DNA of 64,000 nucleotides from Verrucomicrobiota bacterium (GTDB lineage Bacteria; Verrucomicrobiota; Kiritimatiellia; CAIVKH01), in assembly GCA_024233345.1 (NCBI GenBank), contig JACKPT010000007.1:1-64000 (forward strand). Direction: 5' to 3'. The translations under genes were made by a program, and so were the position numbers. The notes under the pieces are model-generated. The model searched no databases and was not told the origin of the DNA. It saw nothing but the letters and a program-made list of their open reading frames with translations. This document shows, in pieces, positions 57,384 to 64,000 of this stretch. Each line of letters begins with the position of its first letter. Position 1 is the first letter of the stretch.

Positions 57384-58124
57384 ATGAGCAGGTTGGGAAC
57401 AATTTTGGAGGCGGTTCGCCGCGGCGAGCTGGATCTGCCGGAGGCAGAGCGGCAGATTCGGGCCGGGCAGTATGCCGACCTCGGGCACTCCCGGGTTGAC
57501 CATGACCGTCTTGAGCGAAATGGCGCCTCAGAAGTGATCTACGGCCAGAGCAAAACCGTAGCGCAGATTCAGGAGATCACCGAGAGTTTGCTGACCGGCG
57601 GCCATAACGTGCTGGTTACCCGGGTGAGTGGAGCCAAGGCCCGGCGCCTGTTGACCGTGTTCCCGGACGCCGAGCACAACCCCATGGCCCGGACGGTGGT
57701 CCTCCAACCCGTGCCACCGGTACCGGCTGATGGCTTGATCACCATTGTGTCGGCGGGAACCTCCGATCAGCGGGTGGCCGAGGAAGCGAAGGTCACAGCA
57801 GAATTTTACGGCAACCAGGTTCGTTCGATTCATGACGCGGGCGTTGCGGGAATTCACCGTTTGCTCGCCGAGTTGGACGGCCTGCGACAAGCCCGTGTGG
57901 TGATCGCGGTGGCGGGGATGGAGGGCGCGCTTCCCAGTGTCGTTGCCGGACTGGTCAAGGCCCCGGTCATTGCCGTTCCCACCAGTGTGGGGTACGGGGC
58001 GAGTTTTGGCGGCGCGGCAGCTTTGCTCGCCATGCTCAATTCCTGCGCATCCGGACTCAGCGTGGTCAATATCGACAACGGGTTTGGCGCGGGCTATCTG
58101 GCCAGTGTGATCAATCATCTCTGA
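57384..58124 (+). CDS. larB: Pyridinium-3,5-biscarboxylic acid mononucleotide synthase LarB
   Basis: A 246-residue protein from ATG 57384 (MSRLGTILEAVRRGEL). The N-terminal half contains LGHSRVDHDRLERNGASEVIYGQSKT, and the C-terminal half is a PurE-like carboxylase domain (ITIVSAGTSDQRVAEEA, VAGMEGALPSVVAGL, VIAVPTSVGYGASFGG). It carboxylates and hydrolyses nicotinic acid adenine dinucleotide to start the nickel-pincer cofactor. With larC and larE the full cofactor pathway is present; no larA-type racemase is in the window. Confidence 0.93.
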   Translation: MSRLGTILEAVRRGELDLPEAERQIRAGQYADLGHSRVDHDRLERNGASEVIYGQSKTVAQIQEITESLLTGGHNVLVTRVSGAKARRLLTVFPDAEHNPMARTVVLQPVPPVPADGLITIVSAGTSDQRVAEEAKVTAEFYGNQVRSIHDAGVAGIHRLLAELDGLRQARVVIAVAGMEGALPSVVAGLVKAPVIAVPTSVGYGASFGGAAALLAMLNSCASGLSVVNIDNGFGAGYLASVINHL

Positions 58125-58353
58125 GCCGGTCGCGTCAGCGTTCATACCGGTCGGTCGCCGCCAGCGAAGCCTTCGCGGTGGCGATGCATGAAACCTGACT
58201 TGCCGACAAATCAATCGTTGCGAAACGAATCCGGTTTGCGTAAGGATAGACCGGAGGAGCGGTGGTGCGGCGCGGAACATGAATCCTGCGCAGCGAATCG
58301 TGTAATTGCTTTTGATGGAACAGTTTAGGCGGTAAATGGAGGCGGACTAAGGA

Positions 58354-59211
58354 ATGGCCAAGACCAGTCAATCGAATGTCAGAAGAAAATCCGCGAACAT
58401 GTATGTTCGCTCACGCAGCCAGCGGTCGCAGGATATCCTGATGGTCAGCGCGCGGGCGGGCACCCGCAAGGCCGAGCGGATGCAAAAAGCGGGCGCCTTG
58501 ACCTTGATGACCCTGGTGCTGTTTGGGGTGGTCGGTGTCGCCTGGGCCGGGATACGTGGTGTCGGTAGTTGGTTGTACACCGGCAATGACCGGTATCAAC
58601 TGGAACGGGTCGAAGTGGAGACCACCGGACGGTTGCAGGCCGACCATATTCTCGAGTATGGCCGTATTCAACCCGGCGACAACCTGTTCGCCCTCGATCT
58701 CGATGACATTCGCAATCAACTTGAACTGGTCCCTCTGATCCGCCGGGCCGAATTGCAGATTCAACTTCCCCATACCCTGATGGTCCGGATCACCGAGCGG
58801 AAGCCGGTGGCCCGAGTCGGCGCCGGGCCTCGTCAGTTTCCCCTGACCGTGGATCTCGATGGCTATGTTCTGGGCCCGGCAAGAAACAGCAACTTGCTCC
58901 CGCTCATCACCGGCGTGCAGGACAAGGGACTGACCCCGGGCAGCCAGCTTCGTGACACCGCCGTGATTGATGCGCTGGCGGTGGTCAGTCTATGCCAGGA
59001 AACCCGTCTCGCGGATATTCTGCGGATCGATCATATTGATGTCAGTCATCCGGATTACCTGGATCTGACCTTGGCGTCCAAACTCCGGGTCCTGCTTCCG
59101 CGGAACCCAAGCAAGACCAAGCTGGAGGAAACGGCGGCCATTCTACTCAGCGGGCACGCCCCCCGGAGTTTTCTCGACATGACCATGGACAGCAATATTC
59201 CCGGAACGTGA
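58354..59211 (+). CDS. ftsQ: Cell division protein FtsQ
   Basis: A 285-residue bitopic membrane protein. The cytoplasmic N-terminus (1-48) is basic, the membrane helix is about 49-70 (LTLMTLVLFGVVGVAWAGI), the POTRA domain is about 82-152 (YQLERVEVETTGRLQADHILEY, RIQPGDNLFALDLDDIRNQLE, LPHTLMVRITERKPVA) and the beta domain follows (LTVDLDGYVLGP). It links divisome assembly in the periplasm. AAGGA precedes the ATG. ftsA starts 49 bases downstream. No murC or ddl precedes it. Confidence 0.88.
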   Translation: MAKTSQSNVRRKSANMYVRSRSQRSQDILMVSARAGTRKAERMQKAGALTLMTLVLFGVVGVAWAGIRGVGSWLYTGNDRYQLERVEVETTGRLQADHILEYGRIQPGDNLFALDLDDIRNQLELVPLIRRAELQIQLPHTLMVRITERKPVARVGAGPRQFPLTVDLDGYVLGPARNSNLLPLITGVQDKGLTPGSQLRDTAVIDALAVVSLCQETRLADILRIDHIDVSHPDYLDLTLASKLRVLLPRNPSKTKLEETAAILLSGHAPRSFLDMTMDSNIPGT

Positions 59212-59260
59212 CCCTCATGGATAGCCAGGTAGATGTTGACCATACAGTCCAGGGGGGGCG

Positions 59261-60478
59261 ATGAGCGACTATCCCCCCATTGTGGCCCTCGAATTGGGCA
59301 CCACCAAAGCCCGCTGTGTCGTCGCGGAAATCCGCGACGATGACCACTTGATGATTCTGGGAGTGGGGGAGTGTGAATCGCGGGGCATTCGCAAGAGCGA
59401 GGTGATCAATCTGGACACCGCGATTTCCTGCGTGAAAATTGCCATCGATAATGCCGAAGAAAGCGCGAACGCGATTTTGAAGGAGGTCTATCTGATGGCG
59501 TCAGGCGGTTCCATCCAGAGTCTGGTCAATCGCGGCTCGATCCCGATTATGAGCGATGATCATGAGATTATCCGGGAGGATATCAACCATGTGATTCAGA
59601 CCGCGCGCAACCTGAGCCTTTCGGATGAGCGTCAGATTCTGCACAGTATCTGCCAGCATTTTTATGTGGATGACCAGAAAGGGATTACCAACCCCGAGGG
59701 CATGGAAGGCTACAAACTCTCGGTCGACATGCTGATTATTCACGGGCTGGTTGGCCGACTGCGCAACCTGGTCCGGGCTGCCCGCAGTGCCTCGGTGGAG
59801 GTGGTGAATATTGCCTATGGTGGCCTTTGCGCCGCCCTCGCAACCTTGACCCCCGAGGACAAGCATAGCGGATGCATGGTCATTGACCTGGGGGGGGGCA
59901 CCACCGATTTCATTGCCTACGCCGATAATGCCATTGCCACTGCGGGATCATTGGCGATCGGGGGAGATCACGTGACCAACGATATTTCGAGCGGGCTTCG
60001 GATCTCCTCGGCCACTGCGGAAAAACTCAAGATCGAAGCGGGGAGCGCGGTGGTGAATCTGCCCCAGCGTATGAATAAGCTGCCCATTCCCGACGATCCC
60101 GGTTCCAGCGCCCGGGTGGTGCGCTATGGCGATCTTCACACGATTATTCATGCCCGGATGGAGGAACTTTTCCAGTTGGTGCGCGGACAGGTCAAACAGA
60201 AGGATCTGTTACATCGCCTGGGCAGCGGCATTATCCTGACCGGGGGCGGAGCGAACCTGACCGGCGTCACAGAGTTGGGTGAAAAAGTATTCGGGTTGCC
60301 CTGCCGGGTGGGCCGCCCCCGCGATGTCAGCGGTTTCACTTCGGTAATCAACATGCCGGATTATGCCGCTCCGCTGGGGTTACTGCGTTTTGCCGCCAGG
60401 GATGTCAAGTCGCATGCCAGCGCCCCGGGGATCCGGGGTTGGATCAAGGGATTGCTTGGATTCAGGTCCGCCTCATGA
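59261..60478 (+). CDS. ftsA: Cell division protein FtsA
   Basis: A 405-residue actin-like ATPase that tethers FtsZ to the membrane. Phosphate 1 region IVALELGTTKARCVVAEI, phosphate 2 CMVIDLGGGTTDFIAYA, adenosine motif GIILTGGGANLTGV. The 1C insertion is in place (VNRGSIPIMSDDHEIIREDI). The C-terminus ends GIRGWIKGLLGFRSAS, a possible amphipathic membrane-targeting helix. It overlaps ftsZ by four bases (ATGA). Confidence 0.93.
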   Translation: MSDYPPIVALELGTTKARCVVAEIRDDDHLMILGVGECESRGIRKSEVINLDTAISCVKIAIDNAEESANAILKEVYLMASGGSIQSLVNRGSIPIMSDDHEIIREDINHVIQTARNLSLSDERQILHSICQHFYVDDQKGITNPEGMEGYKLSVDMLIIHGLVGRLRNLVRAARSASVEVVNIAYGGLCAALATLTPEDKHSGCMVIDLGGGTTDFIAYADNAIATAGSLAIGGDHVTNDISSGLRISSATAEKLKIEAGSAVVNLPQRMNKLPIPDDPGSSARVVRYGDLHTIIHARMEELFQLVRGQVKQKDLLHRLGSGIILTGGGANLTGVTELGEKVFGLPCRVGRPRDVSGFTSVINMPDYAAPLGLLRFAARDVKSHASAPGIRGWIKGLLGFRSAS

Positions 60479-61728
60479 ACCTCAACGTGGATCAGGACTA
60501 TCTGTTTGGAAAGACCGAGGTGCCCCAGCGCAGCCGGGTTCTGGTTTTGGGGATCGGTGGGGCCGGTGGTAACATGGTGCGGCGGATGGCCGCCCGCTGG
60601 CCCAACGGAGGGCCGGATGTTGCGGTGGTGGATACCGACCCCCAGAGTCTGGCGGTTTGTCCGGTCAACCCCTCCCTGTTGCTGGGGGAACTGACAACCC
60701 AGCGCTTGAGTTCCGGATCCGATACCGAGGCGGGACGAATGGCGGCGGAGGAATCGATAGGGCGTCTGGAACCGATTCTTGTAGGCTACGATCTGGTCTT
60801 TCTGGTCTGTGGAATGGGCGGAGGTACCGGGACCGGCGCGGCCCCGGTCATTGCAGACTACCTGCACAAACTGGAAACCCTGACCCTGTGTTTTGCCGCG
60901 ATGCCGTTTGGTTTTGAGGGAGACCGCCGTGCCCGCACCGCCGCAGACGGGGTGCGAACGCTTCAGGATAAATGCGATGCGGTCATTGTCCTGCCCAATG
61001 AAAAATTGATTGATCTGCTCGAACCGCAGACCGGGCTGGAGTCCAGTTTCCGGATCTCCGATGACCATGTCGCCACATGTATCTATGCCCTGTGGAAATT
61101 GCTGAGCCGTCCCGGAGTGATCAATCTCGACTTTGCCGATGTCCGGAAATTGGTGGAGCGGAGCGGCGGGTTGTGTTCGTTCGGTCATGGTTCGGGCCAG
61201 GGGAAAACCCGGTCTGCGGATGCGATCCGGACACTGTTGTCCAGTCCCTGGCTCGAACAGGGCGCGGTGCTGGGGCATGCGGCTTCCCTGATGATCAACA
61301 TTCTCGGTGGCCCGGACATGACCCTGGCCGATGTTCAGGGGGTGATCGGGGAGATCACCGCAAAAGCACCCAAAGGGATTCACCTTTTTGTGGGGGCTTC
61401 GGTGGATGGCGATTGGCGGGATCGCCTGGCGATTACCGTTCTCACCGCTGAGCAATGGAGGGATCCGGTGATATCCCGCGACGAAGCGGACGAAATTGTC
61501 ACCGACTACCTGGACAACCTGGAGCCCCCGCAGGAGGGACGGGAGTCCGCACCAAGTGCAGGGGCGGTGGGTCTCAAGACCCCGGTCCAGTCGGACCTGC
61601 CGCTGGAGAAAGTGACCGGTGAGGGCCGGGGCCGGTTCAGTGCGGCAGAGCCGACGATCATCAATGGCCAGGATATCGACATCCCGACCTACCTGCGCCG
61701 GGGCCTGAAGCTGTCATTCGAGCGCTGA
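60475..61728 (+). CDS. ftsZ: Cell division protein FtsZ (divergent)
   Basis: A 417-residue tubulin homologue from ATG 60475 inside the ftsA stop. Nucleotide motifs: VLVLGIGGAGGNMVRRM and CGMGGGTGTGAAPVIA. The T7 synergy loop is NLDFADVRKLVE with the catalytic Asp. After position 330 comes a linker of about 70 residues and a C-terminal peptide DIPTYLRRGLKLSFER, similar to the FtsA-binding peptide. The core differs from common FtsZ at several usually fixed places (for example VVDTDPQSLAV, where N-T-D-x-QAL is usual), as in PVC-type FtsZ. Confidence 0.92.
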   Translation: MNLNVDQDYLFGKTEVPQRSRVLVLGIGGAGGNMVRRMAARWPNGGPDVAVVDTDPQSLAVCPVNPSLLLGELTTQRLSSGSDTEAGRMAAEESIGRLEPILVGYDLVFLVCGMGGGTGTGAAPVIADYLHKLETLTLCFAAMPFGFEGDRRARTAADGVRTLQDKCDAVIVLPNEKLIDLLEPQTGLESSFRISDDHVATCIYALWKLLSRPGVINLDFADVRKLVERSGGLCSFGHGSGQGKTRSADAIRTLLSSPWLEQGAVLGHAASLMINILGGPDMTLADVQGVIGEITAKAPKGIHLFVGASVDGDWRDRLAITVLTAEQWRDPVISRDEADEIVTDYLDNLEPPQEGRESAPSAGAVGLKTPVQSDLPLEKVTGEGRGRFSAAEPTIINGQDIDIPTYLRRGLKLSFER

Positions 61729-61806
61729 CCTGCCATCCGGGCTTGTCAGACCGCTTGTGATGCTCCATACTGTCGCGCTTGTTTTGCATGAAGAAAGTGG
61801 AAGCCC

Positions 61807-63228
61807 ATGAAGAAAACCCTGTTTGAAAAAATCTGGAACCAGCATGTTGTCAAAACCCTCGATGACGGCACGGTGATTCTCTATATCGACCGCCATCTGG
61901 TGCATGAAGTCACCAGCCCTCAAGCCTTCGAGGGGCTTCGGCTGACCGGGCGAACCCTGCGGCATCCTGAATTGACCTTTTCCACCATGGATCACAATGT
62001 GCCGACCGATGATCGGTCGGAGATCAAGGACCCGATCTCCCGCGCCCAGGTGGAGGCGCTGCGCAAGAATTGCAAGGATTTTGGGGTCACCCTGTACGAT
62101 CTGGACAGCGAACACCAGGGCATTGTCCACATCATCGGGCCGGAATTGGGCATCACCCTGCCGGGACTGACCATGGTGTGCGGAGATTCCCACACCTCCA
62201 CCCATGGGGCGTTCGGAACGCTTGCGTTCGGTATTGGCACCTCGGAAGTCGAGCATGTGCTCGCCACCCAGACCCTGCGCCAGTCCCGGCCCAAGACCTT
62301 CAAGGTGGAGTTTACCGGCTCGCTCAAGCCGGGGGCTACCGCCAAGGACATGATTTTGAAGCTGATTGGCAAGATCGGCACTGCGGGCGGCACTGGTTAT
62401 GTCATTGAGTACTGTGGCTCCGCGATCCGGGCCTTGTCCATGGAAGGCCGGATGACCATCTGTAATATGAGCATCGAGGGTGGGGCCCGGGCCGGATTGA
62501 TTGCGCCCGACGACACCACGCTGAACTATGTCCTTTCCGGGGATAAACCATTCCGACCCAAGGGCGAGGCGCTGGATCGTTCGATTGCCTACTGGAAGTC
62601 CCTGCCCACCGATGAGGGGGCGGAATTTGACCGGGAAATCACGTTGGACGCCTCGGACATTGCCCCCCAGGTCACGTGGGGAACCAGTCCGGGGATGGTC
62701 ACGGATGTCTCCGGCACCGTGCCGGACCCCTCCACGGTGCCGGGCTACAGCCGGCGGGATGTGGAACAGGCTCTGGAGTACATGGGGCTTACTCCGGGAA
62801 CAAAAATCACGGACATTCGTCCGGATACAATTTTTATCGGCAGTTGCACCAATGCCCGGCTGGAAGATCTGCGGACCATTTCCCGCCTGATCAAGGGCCG
62901 TAAGAAGGCGGACTCGCTTCGGGTAATCGTGGTGCCGGGCTCCATGCAGGTTCGCCGTCAGGCCGAGGCGGAAGGCATCGATGAGATCTTCAAGTCGTTC
63001 GGGGCGGAGTGGCGCATGGCCGGATGCAGCATGTGCCTCGGTATGAATCCCGACCAGCTGACCCCCGGTGAGCGTTCCGCATCAACCTCGAACCGGAATT
63101 TTGAAGGCCGCCAGGGCAAGGGCGGACGTACCCATCTGGTCAGTCCGGAAATGGCCGCCGCTGCCGCAGTAGAAGGTCACTTTGTGGACATTCGCGAGTG
63201 GGAACCCTACCAGCAAATGGCTCGTTAA
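61807..63228 (+). CDS. leuC: 3-isopropylmalate dehydratase large subunit
   Basis: A 473-residue aconitase-fold subunit of leucine synthesis. It begins MKKTLFEKIWNQHVV. Segments: FSTMDHNVPT, VCGDSHTSTHGAFGTLAFGIGTSEVEHVLATQT (read in parts), MSIEGGARAGLIAPD, and the cluster Cys residues in FIGSCTNARLEDLR and AGCSMCLGMNPD, plus STSNRNFEGRQG. It carries a [4Fe-4S] cluster and works as a heterodimer with LeuD, whose gene follows after 24 bases. Confidence 0.96.
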   Translation: MKKTLFEKIWNQHVVKTLDDGTVILYIDRHLVHEVTSPQAFEGLRLTGRTLRHPELTFSTMDHNVPTDDRSEIKDPISRAQVEALRKNCKDFGVTLYDLDSEHQGIVHIIGPELGITLPGLTMVCGDSHTSTHGAFGTLAFGIGTSEVEHVLATQTLRQSRPKTFKVEFTGSLKPGATAKDMILKLIGKIGTAGGTGYVIEYCGSAIRALSMEGRMTICNMSIEGGARAGLIAPDDTTLNYVLSGDKPFRPKGEALDRSIAYWKSLPTDEGAEFDREITLDASDIAPQVTWGTSPGMVTDVSGTVPDPSTVPGYSRRDVEQALEYMGLTPGTKITDIRPDTIFIGSCTNARLEDLRTISRLIKGRKKADSLRVIVVPGSMQVRRQAEAEGIDEIFKSFGAEWRMAGCSMCLGMNPDQLTPGERSASTSNRNFEGRQGKGGRTHLVSPEMAAAAAVEGHFVDIREWEPYQQMAR

Positions 63229-63252
63229 CCCTGATCCTGAGGAGAATCAATT

Positions 63253-63897
63253 ATGGAACCGTTTACCAATCACCGCGGGCTGATCGCCACCTTGGATCGC
63301 GCCAATGTCGACACCGATGCCATCATTCCCAAGCAGTTTCTGAAATCGATCAAGCGCACCGGGTTCGGCGAGAGCCTGTTTTTCGATTGGCGCTATCAGC
63401 AGGATGGGTCACCGAACCCGGAGTTTGAACTCAACCTGCCGGAATTCAGTGGCGCATCCATTCTGGTCACCAAGAATAACTTTGGCTGCGGCTCCAGCCG
63501 CGAGCATGCAGTGTGGGCGGTTATGCAGTACGGGTTCCGGGTCATTCTGGCACCTCGCAAGGAACTGGACGGGTCATCCATTCCCGCGTTCGCCGACATT
63601 TTCCGAAACAACTCGGTGAAAAACGGGCTGCTGACCATTGAGCTTGGCGAAGCGGAAGTGAACGCCATCTTCGATGCCGTGGCCCGGTTCAAGAATGTCG
63701 AAGCAACCATTGACCTGGACGAACAAAGGGTGGTGCTTCATCTGGACGAAGAAGAGGCTTTTCACTTTGAAATTGATCCGGTGGTGAAAAAACATTTGCT
63801 GCATGGTCTGGATGACATTGCCCTGACCCTTGAGCACATTGATGCGATCGATGCCTTTGAGCAAAACCACAATGTGCAGATACCCGCCCGGGGATAA
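63253..63897 (+). CDS. leuD: 3-isopropylmalate dehydratase small subunit
   Basis: A 214-residue subunit. Starts MEPFTNHRGLIATLDRANVDTDAIIPKQFLK; the swivel signature is NFGCGSSREHAVWAVMQYGFR. Length and motifs match bacterial LeuD of the bigger (about 200 residue) type. AGGAG lies 8 bases before the ATG. A terminator follows 54 bases after the stop, so leuCD is the end of this transcript. Confidence 0.96.
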   Translation: MEPFTNHRGLIATLDRANVDTDAIIPKQFLKSIKRTGFGESLFFDWRYQQDGSPNPEFELNLPEFSGASILVTKNNFGCGSSREHAVWAVMQYGFRVILAPRKELDGSSIPAFADIFRNNSVKNGLLTIELGEAEVNAIFDAVARFKNVEATIDLDEQRVVLHLDEEEAFHFEIDPVVKKHLLHGLDDIALTLEHIDAIDAFEQNHNVQIPARG

Positions 63898-63951
63898 ACG
63901 AGTCCGGACGGCTCCGGGCTTTGCCGGGGGGGGCATCTTGGGGAAAAGAAA

Positions 63952-63980
63952 AACGCGCACTCAACAGCGTGCGCGTTTTC
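63952..63980 (+). terminator. Rho-independent terminator of leuCD
   Basis: Nine-bp perfect stem AACGCGCAC (63952-63960) and GTGCGCGTT (63969-63977), loop TCAACAGC, then TT. The preceding A-rich stretch on the plus strand means it could also end transcription from the right on the minus strand. Confidence 0.82.
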
Positions 63981-64000
63981 GTTGTTCGGGATTGACCCCG

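Overview
The window is a 64 kb piece of a GC-rich bacterial chromosome (about 60% GC by eye) from a diderm bacterium: it carries an LpxL/HtrB-type acyltransferase, secreted proteins with Sec signals, a periplasmic Spy-like protein and an EI-Ntr enzyme. Divergent FtsZ, FtsA and FtsQ, together with many intergenic hexamer/heptamer repeat arrays, resemble what I remember from the PVC superphylum (Kiritimatiellota or Verrucomicrobiota). That assignment is inference; no rRNA gene is present to settle it.

Layout. 0-9 kb: the end of an ABC exporter, ptsP/sixA, tRNA-Gln(CTG), rpsB-tsf, a secreted Asp/Ser/Lys-repeat protein and a membrane protein. 9-11.3 kb: a type II restriction-modification pair. 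11.4-15.1 kb, minus strand: dnaA-dnaN-queF-rhodanese. The prevailing coding strand flips at about 15.15-15.57 kb, in an AT-rich spacer upstream of dnaA, which with the dnaA-dnaN spacer is the best oriC candidate. 15.6-34 kb: peptidases, AlkD, a ZIP transporter, a subtilase, mnmE and mnmG, a cysteine desulfurase, a SpoIIE-type phosphatase, a pullulanase-like GH13 enzyme and an SDR. mnmG contains two perfect 16-bp parS palindromes inside its reading frame. 33.5-40.7 kb, minus: a complete mrpABCDEFG antiporter operon, interrupted between A and B by three tandem hairpin repeats and ending in an overlapping PP-loop ATPase gene. 40.9-41.8 kb: the lipid A acyltransferase homologue.

42.1-46.05 kb is the most unusual region. 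Five consecutive plus-strand units of lower GC each begin just after a GTTNGCY-like core and end in a 60-105 bp imperfect palindrome that opens with RGCYAAC. This is the geometry of integron gene cassettes with attC sites, without an integrase in view. The cargo is a putative lipoprotein, a small membrane protein plus trypsin-like protease pair, an HNH-like protein, a HigB/HigA toxin-antitoxin pair and a decayed BrnT-like toxin-antitoxin pair.

46.3-64 kb: nnr, pdxJ, a degenerate GGDEF protein, a UgpC/MalK-type ATPase, two 116-bp palindromic repeats, DAHP synthase, map, a GH127-like glycosidase, larE diverging from larC-larB (nickel-pincer nucleotide cofactor), a compact ftsQ-ftsA-ftsZ cluster, and leuC-leuD with a terminator. 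Many genes overlap by 1-4 bases, so translational coupling appears common (sixA-ptsP, mrp genes, ftsA-ftsZ, aroF-map).
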